A stretch of 64,000 bases of DNA, taken from positions 1 through 64,000 of the forward strand of contig NZ_RXLQ01000023.1 of the NCBI RefSeq assembly GCF_003953935.1, given 5' to 3'. The notes beneath the pieces were generated by a model. The model saw nothing but the letters and a program-made list of their open reading frames with translations, did not search any database and was not told where the DNA came from. This DNA comes from Massilia atriviolacea (GTDB lineage: Bacteria; Pseudomonadota; Gammaproteobacteria; Burkholderiales; Burkholderiaceae_D). Position 1 is the first letter of the stretch. Every line of letters begins with the position of its first letter. A program made the translations under genes and the position numbers. Shown one piece after another: positions 9,805 through 17,717 of this stretch.

Positions 9805-12477
9805 TCAGAATTTGTACATCGCCCTCACGTAGAACGTGCGCCCGATCGGGTCCGTGTAACGCGGATCGTAGCCTTGCTGGAAGGTGGTGCTCTGGAGCGT
9901 GAACGGCGGGTCTTCGTCGAGCAGGTTCTTGACGCCGGCGGTGACGCTGACGCGTTGGCTGGCCGTGTACGTGCCCGCCAGCGACCAGGTCGAGTAATGC
10001 CCGACGCGGCCTGGAACGACGCCGTCGGCATCGGGTTGGTCGTCGTAGCCGGACATGTAGCGGTTGGACAAGGTCATGTTGAGGGGACCACGGGTCCATC
10101 CCAGGTTCGCATTGTGACGCCAGCGGAACACCGGACTGGCGTCGGCGAAGCGTCCGGCGTTGACTGTGAACGGGCCGTTGCGCTCGTTCTGGTAGTCGTA
10201 GCGGTCGACGTACGTGCCTTCCACGCCCAGACTGAAGTTACCCAGCTGGCCCCTCTGCAGGCGCCACAACAGGCCCAGGTCGACGCCGCGCGTCTTGACC
10301 TCGCCCAGGTTCTGGGTGATCGCCAGCACGTAGTCGAGCCGGGTGCGGGCAGCGTTGTAGACATACAGGCCTTGGTATTTCTGGTAGTTGCCGAAGATCG
10401 ATTCCTCCGCCAGCGAATTGATCTGGTCCTTGAGCCGGATATCCCAGTAATCGGCGCTCAGCGTCAGGTTGTCGGTCGGCTCCAGCACGATCCCGGCGCT
10501 GTAGGTGCGCGAGCGTTCCGGCTTGACGTTGGTGTTGCCGCCGCCCCGGATGTTCTGCTGCTGGTCGCACGACAGGTTGGGATTGGCCCCCGGGGCTGGC
10601 GTACCGCCCGGACACAGCACCGGATCGTTCCAGGAATTCCCGGTATTGGTCGTGGTCTGCGGCCCATGCAGGTCGTACAGGGTGGGCGCGCGGAAGCCCT
10701 TGTTGAACGAGCCGCGCAGCAGGACTTGTTTGCTCGGTTGCCAGCGCAGCGCCACCTTGGGATTGAAGCTGTGCCCGAAATCGGTGTAGTCGTCGTAGCG
10801 CGCGGCCAGGTTGACTTCCAGGTCCTTGAGGATCGGAACGTTGAACTCGGTGAACACGGCGCCGATATTGCGGCTGCCGGCCTGGTCCTGGGCGTCGGCA
10901 TAGCCGGAGCTCGACGCCTGGCTGGCCAGTGCGCGGTTGACGCGGTAATCGGCCTCATCGCGCCGGAATTCCCCGCCCAGCGCGAAGCCGAGCGGGCCGG
11001 CGGGCAGGGTCATCAGTTCGCGGCTGGCCTTGAAGTCGACGGCCGCGCTCTTGATCTTGGCGCGCAGGTATTCGCCCTTGAGCAGCGACTGGCGCAGGAA
11101 CTCGTTGCCGGCCGGTGTCTGTTCGCCGAAGGGGTTGAGCAAACCGCTGCCGACGCCCTCGATCATGCGCGCATCGACCACGTAGCCGTTGGTGAACGCG
11201 CTGCGCGCGCGCCCCGTGGCATACGACAGGCCGGCATTGTAGTCCCAGCCGCCGGCCGTGCCTTCCATGCCGGCCAGCAGGCGATCGGTCAGGCTCACAT
11301 CGAGGCCCTCGCGCTTGCCGGTCACCAGCGGGCGCCAGCTGACGTCGAGCGGCTCGCCGCCCAGGCCGGCCACGGCGGGCGTGATGCCGGCGCCGGGGTA
11401 GTAGGGGCTGCTGCTGGTCATGGTCAGGCCGATGCCGGCCAGGGGCGGCGGCGCCACGCGTGCTTCGTTGGTGCTGCGGCTGTGCAGGTATTCCAGGGTG
11501 GCGGTGTGGTCGGCCCCCAATTTTTTGCTGAAGCGCCCGAGGAAGGTTTCTTGCTTGGTCAGCGGAATCAGGTCGATGAACTGGGTCGAATCGAAGCGGC
11601 AGTTCGGCGCGCCGCTCAGGTTGGGGATGGAGTAAGGCGGCCGGCACCCGCTTGCATGGCTGGGATTGCCGGAAACCCCTTCGTCCGAATAGAAGTTGGC
11701 GGGAAAGGTCGTGCCGCTGGTCTGGTACAGGCCGCGTTCGGGACGCACCCCGGTGCGCGCAAAGTCGCGGTCGGTCGCCATGAGCGGCGACTGGCGGTGG
11801 AAGTCGACAATGCCGAGCAGGTTATAGCCGTCGGTGGCCAGGTCGCCCCAGCCGCCGGTGAAGTTGATGCGCTGCTCGTCGCCGCCGCCCGAACCGGCCG
11901 GTTGATAGGCTTCCACGCTCACTTCCATGCCGCGGTACGAGCGCTTGGTAACGAAGTTGATCACACCGCCGATGGCATCGCTGCCGTAGATGGCCGAGGC
12001 GCCGTCGCGCAGCACTTCGACCCGTTCCAGCGCGGCCACGGGAATGATGTTCAGGTCGACCGTATCGGCGAAGAAAGGGTGGTTGGCCAGGCGCCGGCCG
12101 TTGAGCAGCACCAGGGTCTTGTCGCTGCCCAGGCCGCGCAGGTCGGCGGTGGACCGTCCGCCGGTGCCGGAACCGACCGACTGGCTGGCCCCGGTCGAGG
12201 TCTGGTTCATGGGAATGGTGGCCAGTACTTCCTGGACCGTCGAGAGGCCCTGCTTGGCGAAGTCGTCGGCGCGCACGGTGGTGATCGGCAGCGCGGTTTG
12301 CGCCGCCAGGCGTTGCCGGATCGAGGTGCCGACGATCTCGACTTTTTGCATCGGCTCTGCGGCCCCGGCCGGCGCCTGCGCCTGGACCTGTGCCGGCACG
12401 GTCAGCACGCCGGCGCCGAGGAGGGCGCCGCCGGCGCACAGGCGCCGCACGGCCGCCGCTAATACGTTTTCAATCAT
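9805..12477 (-). CDS. TonB-dependent outer-membrane receptor (TBDR 1)
   Basis: 890 residues. There is a cleavable signal peptide (residues 1 to about 34, ending VQAQA), then the plug: KVEIVGTSIRQ, STADLRGLGSDKTLVLLNGRR, RVEVLRDGASAIYGSDAIGGVINF. The beta-barrel ends in an aromatic residue (RAMYKF), as needed for outer-membrane insertion. Substrate unknown. A disulfide-capable loop, CPGG...SCDQQQ, sits before the conserved NVKPERSRTYS strand. It most resembles the receptor at 24003-26621 in this window. Two FNR-type boxes lie in the upstream region (12555-12568, 12663-12676). Plug style and loop suggest a peptide or complex-carbohydrate receptor rather than a siderophore one, but this is a guess. 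Confidence 0.93.
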   Translation of the reverse strand: MIENVLAAAVRRLCAGGALLGAGVLTVPAQVQAQAPAGAAEPMQKVEIVGTSIRQRLAAQTALPITTVRADDFAKQGLSTVQEVLATIPMNQTSTGASQSVGSGTGGRSTADLRGLGSDKTLVLLNGRRLANHPFFADTVDLNIIPVAALERVEVLRDGASAIYGSDAIGGVINFVTKRSYRGMEVSVEAYQPAGSGGGDEQRINFTGGWGDLATDGYNLLGIVDFHRQSPLMATDRDFARTGVRPERGLYQTSGTTFPANFYSDEGVSGNPSHASGCRPPYSIPNLSGAPNCRFDSTQFIDLIPLTKQETFLGRFSKKLGADHTATLEYLHSRSTNEARVAPPPLAGIGLTMTSSSPYYPGAGITPAVAGLGGEPLDVSWRPLVTGKREGLDVSLTDRLLAGMEGTAGGWDYNAGLSYATGRARSAFTNGYVVDARMIEGVGSGLLNPFGEQTPAGNEFLRQSLLKGEYLRAKIKSAAVDFKASRELMTLPAGPLGFALGGEFRRDEADYRVNRALASQASSSGYADAQDQAGSRNIGAVFTEFNVPILKDLEVNLAARYDDYTDFGHSFNPKVALRWQPSKQVLLRGSFNKGFRAPTLYDLHGPQTTTNTGNSWNDPVLCPGGTPAPGANPNLSCDQQQNIRGGGNTNVKPERSRTYSAGIVLEPTDNLTLSADYWDIRLKDQINSLAEESIFGNYQKYQGLYVYNAARTRLDYVLAITQNLGEVKTRGVDLGLLWRLQRGQLGNFSLGVEGTYVDRYDYQNERNGPFTVNAGRFADASPVFRWRHNANLGWTRGPLNMTLSNRYMSGYDDQPDADGVVPGRVGHYSTWSLAGTYTASQRVSVTAGVKNLLDEDPPFTLQSTTFQQGYDPRYTDPIGRTFYVRAMYKF

Positions 12478-12554
12478 GTCATGCTCCAGTCAGTACGGGT
12501 GGTGCGCCTGCGTGACAAGCGCTGCGGATCCCGGCCGGGCATGCCGCAGTAAAC

Positions 12555-12568
12555 TTGATCTGGATCAA
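12555..12568. promoter_or_regulatory. Perfect FNR/ANR-type box
   Basis: TTGATCTGGATCAA is an exact match to the FNR/ANR consensus TTGAT-N4-ATCAA. It lies 78 bases upstream of the start of the minus-strand TonB receptor. No convincing -10 is seen at the class II spacing for that gene, so it may act at a distance, repress, or serve the aroG side. Confidence 0.6.
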
Positions 12569-12662
12569 CGTAGCTAGCTGGAAAACTTGCCGATGTTTGA
12601 TGCAGCGCAAAGCCCGGCCGGGGCTCGATGGACCGAGTTTTGCACCGGGCGCCTTGGCCCGA

Positions 12663-12676
12663 CTGATCTGGATCAA
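12663..12676. promoter_or_regulatory. FNR/ANR-type box with one mismatch
   Basis: CTGATCTGGATCAA matches TTGAT-N4-ATCAA except for the first base. It is the second such box between TBDR 1 and aroG, 108 bases from the first (centre to centre), which is what makes a chance origin less likely. Confidence 0.45.
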
Positions 12677-12758
12677 ATGTGACAGGCATCGGCGCGCCTC
12701 TTGTGGGAAAGGCGCAACCGCTTGCGCGCTGCGCTCCCGATGATCGCCGATAAACAGC

Positions 12759-12787
12759 TTGCCAAATTGCAGGAATCGTTGTTATAG
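12759..12787 (+). promoter_or_regulatory. Sigma-70 promoter of the aroG leader transcript
   Basis: TTGCCA (12759-12764), a 17-base spacer, then TTATAG (12782-12787). A start near 12794 would place the leader peptide ATG (12814) about 20 bases into the transcript, as in classical attenuator leaders. Confidence 0.6.
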
Positions 12788-12813
12788 TCCTTGCACCACT
12801 TTCGGATCTTGCC

Positions 12814-12882
12814 ATGCACAACGTCTTCTTTTTTACCTGCTACTTTTACTTTAGCAATTCCAACCCAGGGGCGGTGGAGTAG
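12814..12882 (+). CDS. Phe/Tyr-rich leader peptide of the aroG attenuator
   Basis: A 22-codon frame. It starts MHN and V, and residues 5-13 read FFFTCYFYF, so five Phe and two Tyr codons fall within nine codons (12826-12852). It ends with TAG at 12880-12882. This is the pattern of pheL/pheM-type leader peptides, in which scarce charged tRNA stalls the ribosome. The stop codon lies inside RNA that can pair either with the Phe/Tyr codon stretch or with the terminator arm downstream. A weak GGA lies at the right distance from the ATG. It is far too short for standard gene callers. Confidence 0.8.
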   Translation: MHNVFFFTCYFYFSNSNPGAVE

Positions 12883-12955
12883 CGGCAGGTTCACGTAGCA
12901 ACAACGAGATCCTTGCAATATCCAGACAAACCGCCAGCCATGGCGGTTTTTTTTT
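12835..12955 (+). promoter_or_regulatory. Transcription attenuator with alternative hairpins upstream of aroG
   Basis: Segment 1 (ACCTGC and TACT, 12835-12844) pairs with segment 2 (AGTA, 12878-12881, and GCAGGT, 12885-12890), bulging GCG. The start of the segment 2 region (GGCGGT, 12870-12875) can instead pair with ACCGCC (12930-12935), the 5' arm of the terminator. A ribosome stalled on the Phe/Tyr codons would cover segment 1, free 12870-12875 and disrupt the terminator. A ribosome reaching the stop at 12882 would cover segment 2 and allow termination. Pairings were found by eye. Confidence 0.72.
12928..12955 (+). terminator. Intrinsic terminator of the aroG attenuator
   Basis: Stem AAACCGCCA / TGGCGGTTT (9 bp), loop GCCA, followed by a run of nine T (12947-12955). 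It lies in front of, not after, aroG, 46 bases downstream of the leader peptide stop and 38 bases upstream of the aroG start. Confidence 0.85.
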
Positions 12956-12993
12956 AGTCCAGCCATTTTGAATAACCAGCCACGGAGAACACC

Positions 12994-14055
12994 ATGCCAC
13001 GCACCGACGATTTACGCATCCGCGAAATGAAGGAACTGACGCCGCCCTCCCATCTGATCCGCGAGTTTGCCTGCGGCGAACGGGCCGAGCAGACCGCCAG
13101 CGCCTCGCGCGTGGCGCTGCACCGCATCCTGCACGGCCAGGACGACCGCCTGATGGTGGTGATCGGCCCCTGCTCGATCCACGACACCAAGGCCGCCATG
13201 GAATACGCGCGCCGCCTGATCGGCGAGCGCGAGCGCTTCAAGGGCGAGCTGGAAATCGTCATGCGCGTGTACTTCGAAAAGCCGCGCACCACGGTCGGCT
13301 GGAAAGGCCTGATCAACGATCCGTACATGGACAACAGCTTCCGCATCAACGACGGGCTGCGCATGGCGCGCGAACTGCTGCGCGACATCAACGAGCTGGG
13401 CTTGCCGGCCGGGACCGAATACCTGGACGTGATCAGTCCGCAGTACATCGCCGACCTGATCAGCTGGGGCGCGATCGGCGCGCGCACCACCGAGTCGCAG
13501 GTGCACCGCGAACTGGCGTCCGGCCTGTCCTGTCCGGTGGGCTTCAAGAATGGCACGGACGGCAACGTCAAGATCGCGGTGGAAGCGATCAAGGCCGCAT
13601 CGCACCCGCACCATTTCCTGTCGGTGACCAAGGGCGGGCATTCGGCGATCGTGTCGACCAACGGCAATGAGGATTGCCACGTCATCCTGCGCGGCGGCAA
13701 GACCCCGAACTACGACGCCGCCAGCGTGGAACTGGCTTGCCAGCAGATCGCCGCACTCGGCCTGGCCGCGCGCCTGATGATCGACGCTTCGCACGCCAAC
13801 AGTTCCAAGAAGCCGGAAAACCAGGTGCCGGTGTGCGCCGACATCGCGGCGCAAGTGGCCGGCGGCGACAGCCGCATCGTCGGCGTGATGGTGGAGTCGC
13901 ACCTGGTGGCGGGACGCCAGGACCTGGTGCCGGGCAAGGAGCTGGTGTACGGCCAGTCGATCACCGACGGCTGCATCGACTGGGACAGCAGCGTGGCCGT
14001 GCTCGAAGGCCTGGCCGCGGCGGTGCGCCAGCGCCGCCTCTGCCCGGAAGCCTGA
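12994..14055 (+). CDS. aroG: 3-deoxy-7-phosphoheptulonate (DAHP) synthase, class I AroG type
   Basis: 353 residues, the size of E. coli AroG (350). It condenses phosphoenolpyruvate and erythrose 4-phosphate, the first step of the shikimate pathway. Signatures: GPCSIHD, GARTTESQVHRELASGLSCP, KNGTDGN, DCHVILRGGKTPNYD, IDASHANSSKKP and VMVESHLVAGRQD, with the metal-ligand Cys, His, Glu and Asp contexts intact. The start at ATG 12994 follows CACGGAGAACACC. It is preceded by a Phe/Tyr leader peptide and terminator, so expression probably responds to Phe/Tyr supply. In E. coli the DAHP synthase genes are instead controlled by repressors, TyrR for aroF and aroG. Whether the enzyme itself is Phe- or Tyr-inhibited cannot be told by eye. 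Confidence 0.96.
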   Translation: MPRTDDLRIREMKELTPPSHLIREFACGERAEQTASASRVALHRILHGQDDRLMVVIGPCSIHDTKAAMEYARRLIGERERFKGELEIVMRVYFEKPRTTVGWKGLINDPYMDNSFRINDGLRMARELLRDINELGLPAGTEYLDVISPQYIADLISWGAIGARTTESQVHRELASGLSCPVGFKNGTDGNVKIAVEAIKAASHPHHFLSVTKGGHSAIVSTNGNEDCHVILRGGKTPNYDAASVELACQQIAALGLAARLMIDASHANSSKKPENQVPVCADIAAQVAGGDSRIVGVMVESHLVAGRQDLVPGKELVYGQSITDGCIDWDSSVAVLEGLAAAVRQRRLCPEA

Positions 14056-14651
14056 CACCCGCACCGCCGGCGTATGCACGGCTGAAGCCAGCGCGGGGTG
14101 CGCCGTCACCCCGCCGCAGACCGTCACGGCGGCGCCGCCCGGCGCCGTCCTCGTTCCATTTCCCCACGCCGCGACAAGCGCCGATATTGCACGCCGCCAG
14201 GCGCAGCAAGGCGCGCTTCGATGCCCCACGTTTCGTGCGGGCACGGCTGCGCATTGCCAACCGCTGCAATTAATTACCTTTATTCAATCACAAATTCCTG
14301 TTCCGTATGCAAGAAACTACAGCGCAATCGTATGCATGCGACCACGCCTGTTGTTTATATACATATTGTGTGTTTACCGTTGACATCAATTATTCCCGTA
14401 TGTTTCTATCTTGGGCTTGATTGGCAAAAAAGCACAGAAGTGCGGCGCCAGTTGGAGAATGTCGCTTTAAGCGAAGTGAAGAAGTTTCAGCCGACGGAGA
14501 CAAAGTTACCAAGAACTCGGCTGGTTGTACCTTGCATCGGGACGTGTCCGCGATCCGGAACGTGCCACCGCGAGGTTCGCTACTTAAATTGATGCACCCT
14601 CCAAAAGAGATGGTGTTAATACTAATATTTTATAAATCAAGGGATTCACAA
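14056..14651. other. 596-base region between aroG and TBDR 2
   Basis: The first 200 bases are GC-rich and contain a hairpin, GCGGGGTG / CACCCCGC (14093-14100 with 14107-14114), without a T run; it may end the aroG transcript. From about 14265 the sequence turns markedly AT-rich, unlike its surroundings. The frame of the downstream receptor is open back to 14421, but that stretch has no protein character and is treated as untranslated leader. No RNA gene or known riboswitch was recognised. Confidence 0.5.
14380..14409 (+). promoter_or_regulatory. Candidate sigma-70 promoter of TBDR 2
   Basis: TTGACA (14380-14385), 18-base spacer, TTCTAT (14404-14409), in the AT-rich zone upstream of the receptor. 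It implies a leader of more than 200 bases before the start at 14652. Confidence 0.4.
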
Positions 14652-17504
14652 ATGATGACAGAAACAGTTTTATCGCGTTCTTTGCGCCTGGTCTTTTCGG
14701 GCGGTATCGCAGTCGGCCTCGGCCTTGCGGCATTGCCAGCCGTAGCCCAGACCGCTTCCCAGGACAATTCGATGCAGCGCGTCGAGATCACCGGCTCGTC
14801 GATCAAACGCGTCGCCGCTGAAACCGCGCTGCCTGTCACCATTCTCAAACGCGAAGACATCGAGCGTACCGGCGCCACCTCGGCCCAGGACCTGGTCAAC
14901 CTGATTCCGGGTAACTTCGGCGGCGGCGTTACCGCCAACAACGTCGGCGCCTCCGGCGTGCCGTCGACCGCCAACCTGCGTGCCCTCGGCGCGCGCTACA
15001 CGCTGGTGCTGCTGAACGGCCGCCGCGTGGCCAACTATGCGGTCGGCAACAATCCGGTCGACCTGAATTCGATTCCGCTGTCGGCCATCGAACGCATCGA
15101 GGTGCTGCGCGACGGCGCTTCGGCCGTGTACGGCGCCGATGCGGTGGCCGGCGTGATCAACTTCATCCTCAAAAAAGACTACAAAGGGATGGAAGTATCG
15201 GCCTACAAGACCCACGTCGACCAGGGCGGCGGCAACACCAAGAGCTTTAACGTCACGGGCGGCTTCGGCGACATCGCGACCGACCGCTTCAACGTGCTGT
15301 TCAGCGCCAACCACGAAGAAAACGAAAAACTGCGCGCCTCCGACCGCAGCTTCTCGACCACCTCCGTGCGTCCCGACCTGGGCATCAACAAGTCCTCGCC
15401 GCGCAACGGCGTGCCCAACCTGAACTTCACCGATTCGCTCGGCAACAAGTACGTGGGCGTGAACCCGTACCGCTACAACGGTTGCAAGAACGAGGAATTC
15501 AGCCTGGTCATCAACAGCGAAAAAGGCTGCGGCACCGACTACGTCAAGTACATCGACCTGATTCCTGAAGCCAAGCACAGCAACCTGGTCACGCGCGGCG
15601 TGTTCAAGGTCAGCGACAGCCTGGAACTGTTCGCCGAAGCGGCGTACACCAAGGACAAGATGATCGCGGCGTACTCGCCGGCGCCGTACACCGAGACCAT
15701 GCGCTATCCGGCCAGCGGCCGTTTCTATCCTAAAACCGTCAAGCTGCCGAAGGGCCTGGTACTGCCTGCCGGCTACAAAATGCCGAACGGCACCGTGACC
15801 ACCGCTGAAACCGTCCTCGCCGCCGACATGGATGTGATGCCGACCGGCGACATCACCGGTACCTGGCGCACCGTCGCCGGTGGCGGCCGCACCGACCTCA
15901 ACGAGACCCAGAACACCCGTGTGGTGGTGGGCGCCAAAGGCAATCTGGCCGGCTGGGATTACGAGACTGGCCTGAGCTACGGCAAGAATGAAGTCGAAAT
16001 CAGCTTCGGCCCCGGCAAGTTCAGCTACGCCAAGCTGCGTCCCCTGGTGGTTTCCGGTGAAATCAATGTATTCGGCTCACAGGACGCGGCCAGCCTGGCC
16101 GGCCTGCTCGGCGCCCAGCTGAGCGGCTTCCAGAACGGCGGCGTCTCGACCTCGAAAGAGTTCGATTTCCGCATGTCCAAGGAAGTGTTCAACCTGCCGG
16201 CCGGCGCGGTGGGCTTCTCGGTCGGTACCTCGTACCGTACCGAAAAGCTGACCCAGACCTCGTCCCCGGTGCTGTCCTCGGGTGACGAAGTCGGCGGCGC
16301 CGGTGAAATTCCCGGCGTCAGCGGCGACCGTAAAGTGTTCGGCCTGTTCACCGAAGCTGTTGTCCCGGTCATCAAGGACCTGGAGCTGACCGCCGCCGCG
16401 CGCTACGACAAATACAAGAACGGTTTCGGCACCGAATTCGACAACCTGAGCCCGAAACTCGGCTTCACCTATCGTCCGAGCACCGCCATCATGGCGCGCG
16501 GTTCGGTGGCACGGGGCTTCCGCGCACCGACCCTGGTCGACAACCTGAATCCGAAGGCGCTGAACAATACCTCGTCCAACTTCAACGATCCGGTCCGCTG
16601 CCCGAACGGCGTGCCGGTCAACAGCATCAATCCGGTCGGCGAGCTGCAGGATGAGTGCTCGGTCCAGCTGACCACCCAGAACAGCGGCAATCCGGACCTC
16701 AAGCCGGAGAAGTCGAAGCAGTACACCCTGGGCCTGGTATTCCAGCCAACCTCGACCATCAGCGGTTCGATCGATTACTGGAACGTGAAAATCGACAAGT
16801 CGATCAACGCCATGTCGGAAAACACGGTGTTCGGCGATCCGGTTGCCAACGTCAACCAGTTCTACCGTTACGATCCGGCCATCGAAGCGGCCACGCCAGG
16901 CGCACCAGGCTCGCTGGATAACCCGATCCGCGGCAGCACCAACAAGGACTTCCCGCTCGCCTACGTGGCCCTGCCACGCGTGAACACCGGCAAGTTCTTT
17001 GCTGCCGGCGTCGACCTGAACCTGAACTATCGCCAGAAGATGGGCGACATGGGCACGCTGGGTGCGAACTTCGATTCGACCTACTACACCAAGCACGGCT
17101 ACCAGTACCAGGGTTCGCCGGAAGTCAGCGACCTGGGCAACTTCAAGGATTTCGGTCCGACCCCGCGTTTCCGCCACACCCTGGGCCTGACCTACGGCAT
17201 CGGCCAATGGACCGGTTCCCTGACCCACAACTACACCAAGGGTTACTGGGATTACACCGATCCGGCGCTGATCGGACCGGATTACCCATTGCTGCGCAAG
17301 GTCGGCGACTACTCGACCTTCGACGCCACCCTGGGCTGGAAACCGATGAAAAACGTGAGCCTGACCTTCGGTGTCAAGAACATCGCCGACGAAGATCCGC
17401 CATCGTCGCGTAACGGCGCCAACTTCCAGGTCGGCTACGATGCGACCTTCACCAACCCGCTGGGCCGCACGTTCTACGCACGTCTGAACTACAAGTTCCT
17501 GTAA
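14652..17504 (+). CDS. TonB-dependent outer-membrane receptor (TBDR 2)
   Basis: 950 residues from ATG 14652 (adjacent ATG at 14655), chosen because AAGGGA lies about 8 bases upstream and a signal peptide follows directly (SLRLVFSGGIAVGLGLAALP, cleaved after AVAQ). Plug motifs: QRVEITGSSIKR, TANLRALGARYTLVLLNGRR, RIEVLRDGASAVYGADAVAGVINF. The barrel has the loop CPNG...DECSV before NPDLKPEKSKQYT. The last residues are LNYKFL, so the usual terminal Phe is followed by one Leu, slightly atypical for recognition by the Bam complex. Substrate unknown. A long AT-rich leader precedes it and a strong terminator follows. Confidence 0.93.
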   Translation: MMTETVLSRSLRLVFSGGIAVGLGLAALPAVAQTASQDNSMQRVEITGSSIKRVAAETALPVTILKREDIERTGATSAQDLVNLIPGNFGGGVTANNVGASGVPSTANLRALGARYTLVLLNGRRVANYAVGNNPVDLNSIPLSAIERIEVLRDGASAVYGADAVAGVINFILKKDYKGMEVSAYKTHVDQGGGNTKSFNVTGGFGDIATDRFNVLFSANHEENEKLRASDRSFSTTSVRPDLGINKSSPRNGVPNLNFTDSLGNKYVGVNPYRYNGCKNEEFSLVINSEKGCGTDYVKYIDLIPEAKHSNLVTRGVFKVSDSLELFAEAAYTKDKMIAAYSPAPYTETMRYPASGRFYPKTVKLPKGLVLPAGYKMPNGTVTTAETVLAADMDVMPTGDITGTWRTVAGGGRTDLNETQNTRVVVGAKGNLAGWDYETGLSYGKNEVEISFGPGKFSYAKLRPLVVSGEINVFGSQDAASLAGLLGAQLSGFQNGGVSTSKEFDFRMSKEVFNLPAGAVGFSVGTSYRTEKLTQTSSPVLSSGDEVGGAGEIPGVSGDRKVFGLFTEAVVPVIKDLELTAAARYDKYKNGFGTEFDNLSPKLGFTYRPSTAIMARGSVARGFRAPTLVDNLNPKALNNTSSNFNDPVRCPNGVPVNSINPVGELQDECSVQLTTQNSGNPDLKPEKSKQYTLGLVFQPTSTISGSIDYWNVKIDKSINAMSENTVFGDPVANVNQFYRYDPAIEAATPGAPGSLDNPIRGSTNKDFPLAYVALPRVNTGKFFAAGVDLNLNYRQKMGDMGTLGANFDSTYYTKHGYQYQGSPEVSDLGNFKDFGPTPRFRHTLGLTYGIGQWTGSLTHNYTKGYWDYTDPALIGPDYPLLRKVGDYSTFDATLGWKPMKNVSLTFGVKNIADEDPPSSRNGANFQVGYDATFTNPLGRTFYARLNYKFL

Positions 17505-17569
17505 TTGCCGGGGTGCGCGGCGGTTGACAGACAGCCACCGCGTATCTTTGCAAGAAACTTGTATGACGT

Positions 17570-17608
17570 AAAAAACCCCGCCGGACGCATGTCCGGCGGG
17601 GTTTTTTC
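17570..17608 (+). terminator. Intrinsic terminator after TBDR 2
   Basis: Stem AACCCCGCCGGAC / GTCCGGCGGGGTT (13 bp, 17574-17586 with 17591-17603), loop GCAT, with A residues before and a T run after it, so it can work in both directions. It marks the left edge of the terpenoid island. Confidence 0.9.
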
Positions 17609-17639
17609 TTGCCTCCTGTATTTGCGAAATATCAGGGGC

Positions 17640-17680
17640 TTGATCTGGCTCAAGCTCACCCGACCCGGCGCACGTAAGCT
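17640..17680 (+). promoter_or_regulatory. FNR/ANR-dependent promoter of ispH
   Basis: TTGATCTGGCTCAA (17640-17653) matches TTGAT-N4-ATCAA at nine of ten defined positions. A TAAGCT -10 lies at 17675-17680, so the start (about 17687) is some 41 bases from the box centre. That is the class II activation geometry of FNR family regulators. No good -35 is present, as expected for an activated promoter. This suggests the downstream operon is switched on when oxygen is low. Confidence 0.6.
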
Positions 17681-17717
17681 CTAAAGCGGACTGATCCAGA
17701 TCCGCTTGGGAGGACAT

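Noticed and set aside
9730-12462. 910-codon plus-strand frame opposite TBDR 1
   Set aside because: Complement of a clear TonB receptor with signal peptide and C-terminal aromatic residue.
14421-14651. N-terminal extension of TBDR 2 back to an ATG at 14421
   Set aside because: No signal peptide or homology-like sequence in it; the ribosome site and signal peptide fit the start at 14652.
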